A stretch of 64,000 nucleotides of DNA from G963720475 sp963720475 (GTDB lineage: Bacteria > Actinomycetota > Thermoleophilia > Solirubrobacterales > Thermoleophilaceae). A model generated the notes under the pieces. That model did not search any database and was not told where the DNA came from. It saw nothing but the letters and a program-made list of their open reading frames with translations. The stretch lies in the NCBI GenBank assembly GCA_963720475.1, contig OY970394.1, positions 124,001-188,000 of the forward strand, given 5' to 3'. Below, one piece after another: positions 44,573-53,908 of the stretch; the first letter of the stretch is position 1, and every line of letters starts with the position of its first letter. The position numbers were made by a program, and so were the translations under genes.

Positions 44573-45954
44573 TCGTCCGCCTCCTGCATCGCCCGCTTGC
44601 GTTTGGCGTAGCCCTGGATGCTTCGCTGCTCGGGTCGCGAGATTCCGAGGGCGCCGTCCGGCACGTCCTCGGTGATCACCGACCCCGCCCCAGTGTACGC
44701 GTCGTCGCCCACCGTGACGGGGGCAACGAAGGTCGTGTCGACGCCGGTCTTCACGCGATTTCCGATCTTCGTGCGGTGCTTGTCGCGCCCGTCGTAGTTC
44801 GCGGTCACGTTGCCGGCGCCGATGTTGGTGTCCTCACCGACGTCGGCGTCACCGAGGTAGGAGAGGTGCGGAACCTTGGTGCGCGCGCCGACCGTTGAGT
44901 TCTTGACCTCGACGAAGGTGCCGATCTTGGCCCCCTCGCCGATCTTCGCGCCGGGGCGGAGATAGGCGAACGGCCCGAGGGTGGCGCCGTTGGCGACCTC
45001 GGCTTCGTTGATGTATGCGTGGAGTGCGGTGACCTCGTTGCCGACGGCGGAGTCGATGATCGTCGTGGCAGGGCCGATCGTGCAGCCCTCGCCGATCTTG
45101 GTTTCGCCGCGGAGCGTGACGCCGCTCTCGATCGTGGTGCCGGGACCGATCTCGACCGTCGCGTCGATGACGACGGCGTCGGGGGCGGAGAAAGTGACGC
45201 CGTTGAGCGCGTGTTGCTCGATCAGGCGCGCGCGGGCGCTGCGCTCGACCTCGAGCAGGTCGGCGCGGGTGTTCACCCCTTGCGCGCTGTCGGTATCGGT
45301 GGTCATGTGTGCCGCGACCGTCTTTCCGTTGCTCTTGAGGATGGCGAATGCGCCGGTCAAATAGAGCTCGCCGTCCTGTTCGCTGACCGCGTCGAGCGCG
45401 GCGTACAGCTCGGGGCCGTCGAACACGTACGTGCCCATGTTGATCTCGCGGATCGCGAGCTCGCTCGCCGGGACGCCGTCGGTGTGCTTGGTCTCGACGA
45501 TGCGCTCGACGGTGCCGTCGCCGTCGCGGACGATCCGCCCGTAGCCGGCGGGGTCCAGTCCCTCCGTGGTGAGGAGGGTGGCGGCGGCCTCGGCGTCGGT
45601 GTGGGCCTGGGCGAGGCCCGCGAGCAGTTGGCCGTCGATCAGCGGGTGGTCGCCGGAGAGGATCAGGAGCGCCGAGGCGTTCTCCACCTCGCTACGCGCG
45701 GCGAGCACTGCGGCGGCTGTGCCCTCGCCCTGGGCTTGCTCGACGACCTCGACACCGTCGGGGAGTTGCTCCTGGGCGATCTGCCCGGGCCGGATCACGC
45801 AGACGACGCGCTCGGCGCCGCCTTCGCGGGCGGCTTTCACCACCCAGGCGAGCATCGTCCGCCCGCACACGGGATGGAGCACCTTGGGCAGCTCGGAGCG
45901 CATGCGCGTCCCGTGCCCCGCCGCCATGATCAGGGCCGTCGGCTTCGAGGCCAT
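44569..45954 (-). CDS. glmU: Bifunctional UDP-GlcNAc pyrophosphorylase/glucosamine-1-phosphate acetyltransferase
   Basis: A 461-residue protein. The N-terminal uridylyltransferase domain has LIMAAGHGTRMRSELPKVLH, and EQAQGEGTAAAVLAA (nucleotide binding). The C-terminal left-handed beta-helix is built from hexapeptide repeats (IGPGTTIESGVTLRGETKIG, IGEGCTIGPATTIIDSAVG) and has the acetyltransferase motif GAGNVTANYDGRDKHRTKIG. It makes UDP-GlcNAc for peptidoglycan. The normal glmU-prs order is kept. Confidence 0.96.
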   Translation of the reverse strand: MASKPTALIMAAGHGTRMRSELPKVLHPVCGRTMLAWVVKAAREGGAERVVCVIRPGQIAQEQLPDGVEVVEQAQGEGTAAAVLAARSEVENASALLILSGDHPLIDGQLLAGLAQAHTDAEAAATLLTTEGLDPAGYGRIVRDGDGTVERIVETKHTDGVPASELAIREINMGTYVFDGPELYAALDAVSEQDGELYLTGAFAILKSNGKTVAAHMTTDTDSAQGVNTRADLLEVERSARARLIEQHALNGVTFSAPDAVVIDATVEIGPGTTIESGVTLRGETKIGEGCTIGPATTIIDSAVGNEVTALHAYINEAEVANGATLGPFAYLRPGAKIGEGAKIGTFVEVKNSTVGARTKVPHLSYLGDADVGEDTNIGAGNVTANYDGRDKHRTKIGNRVKTGVDTTFVAPVTVGDDAYTGAGSVITEDVPDGALGISRPEQRSIQGYAKRKRAMQEADE

Positions 45955-46000
45955 CGCGCGGTCAGGGTAGCGGGCGGGGCGCCTATCCTTGGAAGCGCGT

Positions 46001-46072
46001 TGGGGGGTCGTCTAATGGCAAGACTCTGGTTTTTGGTACCAGCAATGACGGGTTCGATTCCCTCCCCCCCAG
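46001..46072 (+). tRNA. tRNA-Gln (TTG anticodon)
   Basis: A 72-nt tRNA with acceptor TGGGGGG paired to CCCCCCA, discriminator G and anticodon stem CTGGT/ACCAG around loop TTTTGGT, giving anticodon TTG. The D arm pairs GTCT/AGAC. The T loop TTCGATT is normal, but the T stem pairs only three of five positions (A-C and C-T opposed at 46048/46064 and 46049/46063), so the cloverleaf is imperfect. CCA is not encoded. Confidence 0.85.
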
Positions 46073-46075
46073 TTT

Positions 46076-46127
46076 CGTTCGATGGAGCATTTTCCTCGCT
46101 ATAGGGGGAAAAGTTGACCATCGAACG
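46076..46127. repeat. Palindromic dispersed element, copy 1
   Basis: Outer arms CGTTCGATGG (46076-46085) and CCATCGAACG (46118-46127) are a perfect 10-bp inverted repeat. Inner arms TTTTCC (46090-46095) and GGAAAA (46107-46112) flank a CTATAG centre. The 27 bases at 46078-46104 are identical to the reverse complement of 53932-53958, the second copy. It lies between tRNA-Gln and the convergent PucR gene. Confidence 0.8.
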
Positions 46128-46130
46128 CGT

Positions 46131-47426
46131 CTAGCGGTCCGCCTTGCCTCGTGGGACGCGGCCGGCCTCGGCACCGGGCTCGGTGGCGGGGCCGGCGAGC
46201 GGGAGGATGCCGAGGACGCGCATCGCCTTGAGGCCGAGGCCGAGGCGCTCGCGGCCATCGGTCGAGCCGACGTCGAGCTCGGTCAGCTCGCGCACGCGCT
46301 CGAGGCGGTAGCGGATCGTGTGGCGGTGGGTGAACAGGCGCTCAGCCGTTCGGGCGATGTTGCCGTCGGCCTCGAGGTAGGACTCGAGCGTCTTCAGCAG
46401 CTCGGTCTCGTACTGCTCGTCGTAGGCGATCAGCGGGGCGATGGTCTCGTCGTGGAAGCGCTGCAGCTCGGCGGGGTCCTCGCTCATCGCGGGCAGGAGC
46501 AGGCGGTACGCGCCCGTCTCCTCGAAGGCGAGCGACGGTGCGTCGTTCGCCTGCGCGACGTTCGCCGCCAGCAGGGCCTCCGCTCCGGCGCGGTGGAGGT
46601 CGGCGGGATCCGCCGCGTGGCGGCTGTGGCCCGCCGCGTAGCCGAACTTCTCCAGGTTCAGCTCGAACTCGCGCAGGACCGCGTCGAGCGCGCGGCCCGC
46701 GAGCGAGGGGTCCTCGCCGGCGACCAGCACGACGACCTCACACCTCAACTCGCCGCCACGCTCTCCCTCAGTACCGGCACGACGCGACAGGCCGGCGGCG
46801 AGCTCGACCGCGCCCGTCAGCGAACCGGGCGCGGCGGCGCGGGCGCCGCGGGCGGCAACGCGCAGGACACGCGCGCGCCAGTCGCCCTCCTGGGGGCTGT
46901 GCGGATGGGCCCGGACGAGAACGACGCTCGCGCCGTTGGTCAGATCGGAGCCCAGCTCGGCCGCGCGGGCGATGATGTTCTCGCGGTCGGTGACCTGGCG
47001 CGCGAAGAGATCGGCGAGAAAGTCGTCGACCGCCTCCTCGCTCGCCCGCTCGGGGCCGCTCGTGCGCTCGACCTCGAGCGCGATCGTAGCGGCGATCATG
47101 CGGACGACCGCCTCGGGGGGCGCGTCGCCGCGAGGGCGGTAGTGGAGCCGGCCGACCTCGATGTCGGCGACCTTCAGCGGCAGCACCTCGGTCCCCGTCT
47201 CGCGCGAGATCGTCGCGCGCTCGTCGTCTGGCGATGCGCACGCGACCGCGAGCACGCTCGAGGCGGCATCGATGATCACGACGCTCGATTCGAGCGCGCG
47301 GGACGCGGCGCGGACGATCTCGGGCAACCCGGCACCGGACTCGATGGCCTCGCTTACAGCGCCGACGCCCTCGAGCAGGCTGAGCCCATCGTCCGCGACC
47401 GCGCGCTTGCCTTGCGCGGCGGGCAT
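46131..47426 (-). CDS. PucR/CdaR family transcriptional regulator
   Basis: A 431-residue protein from the ATG at 47426. A TAGAAT box ends 7 nt upstream, arguing for a leaderless start over the longer frame. The N-terminal region (~15-110) looks like a sensor. The middle GGDEF-like/PucR region carries FGYAAGHSRHAADPADLHRA. The C-terminal HTH_30 helix-turn-helix is LLKTLESYLEADGNIARTAERLFTHRHTIRYRLERV. Such regulators control purine, sugar-diacid or amino-acid catabolism. No catabolic gene is adjacent, so the target is unknown. Confidence 0.9.
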   Translation of the reverse strand: MPAAQGKRAVADDGLSLLEGVGAVSEAIESGAGLPEIVRAASRALESSVVIIDAASSVLAVACASPDDERATISRETGTEVLPLKVADIEVGRLHYRPRGDAPPEAVVRMIAATIALEVERTSGPERASEEAVDDFLADLFARQVTDRENIIARAAELGSDLTNGASVVLVRAHPHSPQEGDWRARVLRVAARGARAAAPGSLTGAVELAAGLSRRAGTEGERGGELRCEVVVLVAGEDPSLAGRALDAVLREFELNLEKFGYAAGHSRHAADPADLHRAGAEALLAANVAQANDAPSLAFEETGAYRLLLPAMSEDPAELQRFHDETIAPLIAYDEQYETELLKTLESYLEADGNIARTAERLFTHRHTIRYRLERVRELTELDVGSTDGRERLGLGLKAMRVLGILPLAGPATEPGAEAGRVPRGKADR

Positions 47427-47460
47427 AGGCGGGATTCTACCCGGCGCCCCGCCGCTGGTT

Positions 47461-47673
47461 TCAGGCGTACTGGTCGTAGAAATAGACGATGGCGAGCCCG
47501 AGGAGCGCGCCGCCGCCTGCGATCGCCGCAAGCATGTAGAGCGTCAGGAACGACGCCGCCAGCTTCTCCCACACGCGGCCGTACGAGTTCCACGCCGGGG
47601 CGAGGATGAAGGCGCCGTAGCCGGCGAGCGCGATGACGCCGGCGACTGCGAAGGCTGTTTCGGCGGGACTCAT
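47461..47673 (-). CDS. Small double-pass membrane protein
   Basis: A 70-residue protein with two hydrophobic helices (TAFAVAGVIALAGYGAFIL and FLTLYMLAAIAGGGALLGLAIVYFY) joined by APAWNSYGRVWEKLAAS. Its ATG overlaps the TGA of the DedA-PAP2 gene (ATGA), so it is translationally coupled and may be an accessory subunit. I do not recognise a family. Confidence 0.72.
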   Translation of the reverse strand: MSPAETAFAVAGVIALAGYGAFILAPAWNSYGRVWEKLAASFLTLYMLAAIAGGGALLGLAIVYFYDQYA

Positions 47674-49257
47674 GCGGTACGAGCTCTGGCGGCATTCTGG
47701 CGGATATGGCTGACGAGAAGCGCGATCGCGGCGGCGCCGCCGAAGATCGCGAAGCCGAGCGCCCAGCCGCCGGCGACGTCGGACCAGTAGTGGGCCTGGA
47801 GGTACACCCGCGAAAGGCCGATGGCAGCGGTCAGCACCAGCGCGGACGTGATCAGAGACGCGCGCTTGAAATTCCCGGGGATCACGCGCGCGGCGATCAC
47901 CGCGAACGCGACGTAGGTCGTCGCATACGCCGCGTGCCCGCTCGGGAAGCCCGTGTTGCTCACGGTCACGAGTGGGTCGGGCGGTCGCGGGCGGTCTATC
48001 CCCGCCTTCGCGAGGTGGACGCCGGCGTAGATGAGCACGAAGCCGACAACGAGGACCATCAACTCGAGCGGTTGCCGCTGCCACGCGAGCAACACCGCCG
48101 CAACGCCGACGAGCGACGCGACCACGGCCAGCGAGCCGAGCGCCGAGACCGCCTTCGCGATCTCGACGGCGGTTCCGTTGCGCAACTCGTCGGAGAGGTC
48201 GAGCAGCTCACTGTCGGCGGGCGTCAGACCAGGATCGCCGTGGAACACGGTCGCGTAGAGGATGAAGACGTACGCACCGGCAACCGCGACCGCGACCGCC
48301 GTGGTGAACTCGAGGCCGAGGCCGCCCGGAGTGAGCCGTCCCCACAGAAAACGGAGGTTCGGCGCCACCACTCGCCACACCGGCCGCAGGACGCGCCGCC
48401 ACAGCGGGCGGGCGACAGCCGCCACCGGCCGGCCTAGCGGCCGTTCCGCCTGGCGCTCCCCCCAAGCCTTGAGCTTCGCCCGCTGCTCCGGATCGCGCAG
48501 GCGCTTGTACGCGATCACCGAGATGAAGATCGTCGCGACCGTCGCGCCGAGCGCGATCGTCGCGATCCCGGCGATCCCCTTCAACTCCGAGAACGACTGC
48601 CAGAAAACGTAGCCCAGCAGGCAGAACGTCGCGCTCCAGAGCCCGGTGCCGACGAACATGTAGGGGAAGAAGTCGCGGTACGGCTTCTTCGTCGTGCCGG
48701 CGATGAACGGCGCGAGCGGGCGGACGAAGCCGAGGAAGCGGCCGATCACCAGCGTCATGCCCCCGTGTCGGTGGAAGTAGCGCTCGACCGGCTCGTAGCG
48801 CTCCTCGGTGATCCCGACGCGGCCACCGTGCTTGAGGACGAAGTCGCGCCCGACGCGGTCGCCGATTACGAAGCTGACGGTGTCGCCCGACAGCGTCGCG
48901 AACCAGACGATCCCGATCAGGACGATGACGTTGATCTCTCCCTGGCCGGCGATCAGTCCGCCGACGAGCGTCGCGACCTCGCCCGGGACGACGAAGCCGA
49001 TGAACGCGCCGGTCTCGAGGAAGGCAAGCACCCCGACGAGCGCGTACGTCCAGGCGCCGAGCGACTGCGCGAGGTCCTCGATCACCTCCTCCGGCTTCGG
49101 CAGGTCGCCCAGGACGCCGCTCGCGAATACTCCGAGCGCGACCGCCACCAGCAGAGCGACGATCGTCAGCCCGTGGCCGAGCTTCCTCGCGGCGCCGGAT
49201 CGCGAAGACGACGACGAGGACGGCCCCGACGGCCGCAGCGATATGGCCGGCGCTCAC
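47670..49257 (-). CDS. DedA family protein fused to a PAP2 phosphatase domain, N-terminally frameshifted
   Basis: The first half is a DedA/SNARE-associated membrane domain (FLETGAFIGFVVPGEVATLV, GDTVSFVIGDRVGRDF, GRFLGFVRPLAPFIAG). The second half is a PAP2 lipid phosphatase with all three motifs: KAGIDRPRPPD, PSGHAAYA and SRVYLQAHYWSDV. It probably recycles a polyprenyl phosphate or phosphatidic acid, the DedA half as flippase. GTG at 49257 overlaps the ispE stop (GTGA), but its frame (MSAGHIAAAVGAVLVVVFAI) is lost near 49188 by one extra base; the downstream frame resumes KLGHGLTIVALLVAVALGVF. Without the shift the only start would be the GTG at 49148. Confidence 0.82.
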
Positions 49258-50105
49258 GCCCGCAGGGTAGTGCGGAGCGAGCCCGGAATCTGCTCCGCTG
49301 CGCGGTCGGCAGCGGATGCGTCGGCGAAGAGCCCGTAGACGGTCGGCCCCGAACCGGTGACGGCGGCGTGGAGTGCGCCCGCCGCCCTGACCGCCGCGAT
49401 CCGCTCGGCGAGGTCTGGGCGCAGCGACACCGCCGCGGCCTCGAGATCGTTGTGCAGCCCGTCGGCGAGATCGGGCAACGCCCGCGCGGCGAGCGCTCGC
49501 GCACCGTCCGGGTCGAGCGTTGCCCGGGGCGCGCCGGTGCGGTCGGCTTCCGCGTAGACCTCGACCGTCGCGAGTCCGTCCGGGTCCGGCACGAGAACGA
49601 CTTCGGCCGCGGGCAGCTCGATCGGCTCGACCCGCTCTCCCACGCCCTCGACGAGCGCGTGCCGCGGCTCGACCTGGCTCGGCACGTCGGCGCCGACCCG
49701 CTCGGCGATGCCCCGCAGCCCGTCGGCCTCGAACGGCCCGCCCGCGAACTCGTTGGCCGCGCGCAGCGCCGCCGCCGCGTCGGCGCTCCCGCCGCCCAGG
49801 CCGGCGGCGACCGGAATCCGCTTCTCGATCCGCACCGCGAGCGGGGCGAGCGGCTCCGCTCCGCGCGCCTGCGCTTCGGCGCGGAACTCCGCGAACGCCT
49901 TCGCGACGAGGTTCTCACCCGCGATGCCCGGGCAATCAACCGTGTCGGATGCGCTTGAGGAGGTCGGGTCTAGATCGAATTCGAGCTCGTCGGCGAGCTC
50001 GACGGAGGCGAACAGCGAGCAGATCTCGTGCATCCCGTCGTCGCGCGCGCGGCCCACCTCGAGCAGGAGGTTGAGCTTTGCCGGTGCGGTCTCGGCGTGG
50101 GTCAT
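49254..50105 (-). CDS. ispE: 4-diphosphocytidyl-2-C-methyl-D-erythritol kinase
   Basis: A 283-residue GHMP kinase of the MEP isoprenoid pathway. It has APAKLNLLLEVG near the N-terminus, the ATP loop PVAAGLGGGSADAAAALRAA (~99-118) and the C-terminal AAVTGSGPTVYGLF. It phosphorylates CDP-ME at the 2-hydroxyl. The start overlaps the rsmA stop by 4 nt. The ispE-rsmA-tatD-metG order is widespread in Gram-positive bacteria. Confidence 0.94.
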   Translation of the reverse strand: MTHAETAPAKLNLLLEVGRARDDGMHEICSLFASVELADELEFDLDPTSSSASDTVDCPGIAGENLVAKAFAEFRAEAQARGAEPLAPLAVRIEKRIPVAAGLGGGSADAAAALRAANEFAGGPFEADGLRGIAERVGADVPSQVEPRHALVEGVGERVEPIELPAAEVVLVPDPDGLATVEVYAEADRTGAPRATLDPDGARALAARALPDLADGLHNDLEAAAVSLRPDLAERIAAVRAAGALHAAVTGSGPTVYGLFADASAADRAAEQIPGSLRTTLRA

Positions 50106-50980
50106 CGCGCGCCCGCCAGCGCGGCGAGGTCGTCGGGCCCGAGCTCCTGCCCGAGCGCGGCGAAATCCGCCGCCGACAGCCGCTCGGCGCGCGCGTCTTC
50201 GGGCTGGCCGATCGCGGCGAGCCCGGCACGCGCTCGCTCGCGAACGCCGTCGGGCGCCGCCGCGGCGAGCGCGAGCGATCCCGCCAGCGTCTTGCGACGG
50301 TGGGCGAACGCCGCATGGACCAGGCCCGAGAGCTCAGGCGAGGCCGCCGGCGCGCGCCGGCGCAGGAGTGCTAGGGCGGAGTCGACGTTCGGCTCGGGGT
50401 GGAACACGCTGCGCGAGATCCGCCGCGCGACGCGCACCTCGCACGCCGTCTGGGCGAGGACGGACGTCGCCCCGTACGCCTTCGAGCCCGGCTCCGCCGC
50501 CAGCCGCCGGGCGACTTCGAGCTGGACCATCACGAGCCACAACTCGACCTGCGGCAGGTGCGCGATCGTGTCGAGGACGACCGTCGCCGCCACCCCGTAC
50601 GGCAGGTTCGCAACGACCTTCGTGGGCGCGGGTGTGAGCGCGGCGTGGTCCAGTTCGACGGCATCCCCGATGTGAAGCGAGGCGTTGGCGTGGGGAGCAA
50701 GCGCGTCGAGAAGCGCCGGCGCGAGCGCGGGGTCGATCTCCATCACGTGCAGGTGGGCGACGCGCGGCGCCAGGAACTCCGACAGCACGCCGAGACCGCC
50801 TCCGATCTCGAGCACGACGTCGGCGGGGTCCAGCTGGGCTTCGCGCTCGATCACCCCGAGGACGTTGTCGTCGATCAGGAAGTTCTGGCCGAGCTCGCGG
50901 TTCGGCGTGATCCCGTGCTCGCGCAGGCGCCGGAGGCTCGCCTGCCGGGGCAGCGAGGCGGACTCGGCCTTGTCTACCAC
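50102..50980 (-). CDS. rsmA: 16S rRNA dimethyladenosine transferase RsmA/KsgA
   Basis: A 292-residue protein. It has ELGQNFLIDDNVL, the SAM-binding VVLEIGGGLGVLSEFLA and the catalytic VVANLPYGVAATV (NLPY motif), then FHPEPNVDSALALL. It dimethylates two adenosines in the 3' hairpin of 16S rRNA during 30S assembly. It overlaps tatD by 7 nt. Confidence 0.95.
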   Translation of the reverse strand: MVDKAESASLPRQASLRRLREHGITPNRELGQNFLIDDNVLGVIEREAQLDPADVVLEIGGGLGVLSEFLAPRVAHLHVMEIDPALAPALLDALAPHANASLHIGDAVELDHAALTPAPTKVVANLPYGVAATVVLDTIAHLPQVELWLVMVQLEVARRLAAEPGSKAYGATSVLAQTACEVRVARRISRSVFHPEPNVDSALALLRRRAPAASPELSGLVHAAFAHRRKTLAGSLALAAAAPDGVRERARAGLAAIGQPEDARAERLSAADFAALGQELGPDDLAALAGAR

Positions 50981-51723
50981 GCGAACACCCGCTCGGCGTT
51001 CGCCTCGACTACCGCCTCGAGCTCGTCGTAGCGGACGCCGCGCAGCTCGGCGACGAAGTCCGCGGTCGAGACCACGTTCGCCGGCTCGTTGGGCTTCCCG
51101 CGGACCGGTTGCGGGGCGAGGTAGGGCGCGTCGGTCTCGACGAGCAGCAGCTCGTTAGGGACCTCGCGCGCGGCCTGCTGGAGATCGGTCGCCTTCGGAT
51201 AGGTGACGTTGCCCGCGAACGAGCACAGGTAGCCGCGCTCGACGCACTGCTCGAGCCGATCGGGCGCCGAGAAGCAGTGGAGGATCACCGTGAGCCCGGC
51301 CGCGCGCTCGGCCAGGATCGCGAACGTGTCGTCCTCGGCGGCGCGGGTGTGGATCACGACCGGCAGCCCCGTCCGCTCGGCGACGCCGAGCTGGGCTTCG
51401 AACGCGCGGCGCTGGTCTTCGCGTGGGGCGTTGTCGCGGTAGTAGTCGAGGCCGGTCTCACCGATCGCTCGCGCCAGCGGATCGGCGGCGGAGCGCTCGA
51501 TTGCCTCGGCGTCGGCTTCGGTGAAGCCCTCGGCGTTGTGGGGATGGCGGCCGACGATCGCGACGACCCCTTCTTCCGCGCGCGCGGTCGCGAGCGCCCA
51601 CTCGATCGAGCCGTCGTCCATCCCGACAGTGGCGACCCTCTTCACCCCGACAGCGCGAGCGCGCGCCAGAACCTCCCCTGCACTGTCCTCGCAGTGGTCG
51701 AGGTGGCAGTGGGTGTCGATCAA
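50974..51723 (-). CDS. tatD: TatD family metal-dependent DNase
   Basis: A 249-residue TIM-barrel hydrolase. It starts MIDTHCHLDHC (H-x-H metal motif), then VGRHPHNAEGF, AIGETGLDYYRDNAPREDQRRAFEAQL, VIHTRAAEDDT, ILHCFSA and LVETDAPYLAPQPVRGKPNEPANV. The family acts as a DNA exonuclease or quality-control factor. The start overlaps the metG stop by 4 nt. Confidence 0.94.
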   Translation of the reverse strand: MIDTHCHLDHCEDSAGEVLARARAVGVKRVATVGMDDGSIEWALATARAEEGVVAIVGRHPHNAEGFTEADAEAIERSAADPLARAIGETGLDYYRDNAPREDQRRAFEAQLGVAERTGLPVVIHTRAAEDDTFAILAERAAGLTVILHCFSAPDRLEQCVERGYLCSFAGNVTYPKATDLQQAAREVPNELLLVETDAPYLAPQPVRGKPNEPANVVSTADFVAELRGVRYDELEAVVEANAERVFAW

Positions 51724-53237
51724 GCGGCAGCCTCGGACTCGATGCGCGGGAACAGCTGGTCGAGCTCGCCGAGCTTGCCACCGGCCTCCCCCTCGCCGAA
51801 CCTGGCCGCGTCGAGCGAGCGGTCCTCGCGCCCGAGCGCCGCGAGCAGCTTCTCGGCCGCACGCGGCATGAACGCCTCGGAGACGACCGCGATCACCCGC
51901 AGTCCCTCCGCGAGCGAGTAGAGGGCGGCGTCGAGCTCGGCCGCCTTCGACTCATCCTTCGCCAGCTGCCACGGCTCTGTCTCCTGGACGAAGCGGTTGA
52001 GCGCGCGCACGCGCTGCCAGATCTGCTCGAGCGCGCCGCTGAGGTCCACGGCGTCGAAGCGCGTTCGCACGTCGTCGATCAGCCCGTCGAACTCCGCCGC
52101 CAGCTCGGACGGCGGCTCGCCCTCGGGAACGACGCCCTCGCGGTAGCGGCTGATCATCGAGAAAGTCCGCGAGGCGAGGTTGCCGTACTCGTTTGCGAGC
52201 TCGGACGTGTAGCGCGACTCGAAGCCGGCCGTCGAGATCGACCCGTCGCTGCCGAACGGGACTTCGCGCAGCACCCAAAAGCGCAGCGCGTCCGAGCCGT
52301 AGAGGTCCACGACCTGGACCGGGTCGACGACGTTGCCGAGCAGCTTCGACATCTTCTGCTCGTCTATCAGCAGGTAGCCGTGGATGAACTCGCGCACCGG
52401 GACCTCGATATCGGCGGCCAACAGCAGAGCAGGCCAGAAGACGGCGTGGAACTTGAGGATGTCCTTCGCCATCACGTGGACCGTCGCTGGCCAGAAGCGC
52501 TCGGTGAGGTCCTCCCCTTCGCGCGCGTAGCCGAGGGCGGTGTAGTAGTTGAGCAGCGCGTCGAACCAGACGTAGAAGACGTGGCCCTCGTCCCACGGCA
52601 CCGGGACGCCCCACTTGAGCGACGTCCGCGTGAGCGAGACGTCCTGCAGGCCCTGCTCGATGAACGCGCGCGCCTCGTTGAAGCGGGTTTTCGGGAGCAC
52701 CCAGTCGGGGCGCTCGTCGAACAGCCGCTCGAGCGGCTCCTGGAAGGTCGAGAGGCGGAAGAAGTAGTTCTCCTCCGACTCGCGCGTCAGCTCGATCTCG
52801 TGGATCGGGCAGCGGTTGCCGTCGAGCACCTCGTTGTCCGACTTGAAGTCGGCGCAGCGCGGGCAGTACCAGCCCTCGTAGGTGCCGAGGTAGACGTGGC
52901 CGGCGTCGTAGACGCGCTGGAGCACCTCCTGGACCCGGGCGATGTGCTCAGGGTCGCTCGTGCGGATGAAGAAGTCGTTCGTCGCGTCGATCTTCGCGGC
53001 CATCGCCTGGAATCGCGGCGCGTAGCGGTCGCCGAGCTCGCGCGGGGTGATCCCCTCCTTCTCGGCAGCGAGCGCGACCGGCTCGCCGTGCTCGTCGGTC
53101 CCCGTGAGGAAGAAGACGTCATCGCCGCGCTGGCGCATATGGCGAGCCAGCACATCGGCCGCGATCGTCGTGTAGGCGTGCCCGAGATGGGGCTCGCCGT
53201 TGACGTAGTAGATCGGCGTCGTGACGTAGTAGGACAT
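51720..53237 (-). CDS. metG: Methionyl-tRNA synthetase
   Basis: A 505-residue class I synthetase. It has YYVNGEPHLGHAYTTIAADV (HIGH-like motif), a Cys/His zinc knuckle (WYCPRCADFKSD, NRCPIHE), KMSKLLGNVVDP (KMSKS motif) and an anticodon-binding C-domain. It lacks the C-terminal tRNA-binding dimerisation domain of longer MetRS forms. It heads the metG-tatD-rsmA-ispE operon. Confidence 0.96.
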   Translation of the reverse strand: MSYYVTTPIYYVNGEPHLGHAYTTIAADVLARHMRQRGDDVFFLTGTDEHGEPVALAAEKEGITPRELGDRYAPRFQAMAAKIDATNDFFIRTSDPEHIARVQEVLQRVYDAGHVYLGTYEGWYCPRCADFKSDNEVLDGNRCPIHEIELTRESEENYFFRLSTFQEPLERLFDERPDWVLPKTRFNEARAFIEQGLQDVSLTRTSLKWGVPVPWDEGHVFYVWFDALLNYYTALGYAREGEDLTERFWPATVHVMAKDILKFHAVFWPALLLAADIEVPVREFIHGYLLIDEQKMSKLLGNVVDPVQVVDLYGSDALRFWVLREVPFGSDGSISTAGFESRYTSELANEYGNLASRTFSMISRYREGVVPEGEPPSELAAEFDGLIDDVRTRFDAVDLSGALEQIWQRVRALNRFVQETEPWQLAKDESKAAELDAALYSLAEGLRVIAVVSEAFMPRAAEKLLAALGREDRSLDAARFGEGEAGGKLGELDQLFPRIESEAAA

Positions 53238-53288
53238 CGCGGGCGATGCTACTTGGGGCGGTGTCCGCGGCCGTTAGTGTCGCGGGCG

Positions 53289-53876
53289 ATGAGAACGAAG
53301 GCCGTCCGCTGGAACATCTCGGCGCGTCCGCCGGCGCCACGACGAGGCGTGTTCGACAACCTCGTGGTTCGCTCACCGCGCCTGACGCAGTTGGTCGCCC
53401 GCTGGCTGATGAGGCTTCCGGTCGGCTCCCGGCTTCGGCACGCCGCGTTCGAGCTCGCCCTCATGACCGGCTGGGACGCGGTCAGCCGGATGGACCTCGA
53501 GGTCGCGTCGTTTCCCGTCGGTGACCGGTACACCGTCTATGCCGCGCAAAGACCGGACGGTGCTGTCGACCTCGACCCTGTGTACCGCGGCCGCGAGGGC
53601 CTCGAGCGGATGATGGCCAGCTGGCATGACCCCTGGGACGACGTGCATTTCCAGCCGCGGCACGTGATCGACCTCGGCGAGCGGATGGTGGTGTACGTCC
53701 GCCTAACCGCCCGCGGCCGCGGCAGCGGGATCGCGATCGACGAGGTGATGGGGATGGTGTATCGCCTCGAGATGGGCGAGATCATCGAGCACCGCACCTT
53801 CTGGAGCTGGGACGAGGCGCTCGCCGAGGCCGGGCTGCCGCTGGAGGGCGATAAGCCGCCGATGCTCGACGACTGA
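53289..53876 (+). CDS. SnoaL/NTF2-like hypothetical protein
   Basis: A 195-residue protein from the ATG at 53289. A basic N-terminal ~70 residues (NISARPPAPRRGVFDNLVVRS, LVARWLMRLPVGSRLRHAAF) precede an NTF2-like core (DAVSRMDLEVASFPVGDRYT, VYRGREGLERMMASWHDPWD, GERMVVYVRLTARGRGSGIA, FWSWDEALAEAG). The C-terminal end is typical of SnoaL folds. Substrate unknown. It is divergent from metG with 51 bp between starts and may share that promoter region. Confidence 0.75.
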   Translation: MRTKAVRWNISARPPAPRRGVFDNLVVRSPRLTQLVARWLMRLPVGSRLRHAAFELALMTGWDAVSRMDLEVASFPVGDRYTVYAAQRPDGAVDLDPVYRGREGLERMMASWHDPWDDVHFQPRHVIDLGERMVVYVRLTARGRGSGIAIDEVMGMVYRLEMGEIIEHRTFWSWDEALAEAGLPLEGDKPPMLDD

Positions 53877-53908
53877 GCGGCGTCCGGATTCGAGCAGCGG
53901 CCGCGCGG

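Noticed and set aside
52380..53288. A long upstream extension of the SnoaL-like gene over metG.
   Set aside because: The MetRS gene on the other strand covers it, and the natural ATG at 53289 gives a complete protein.
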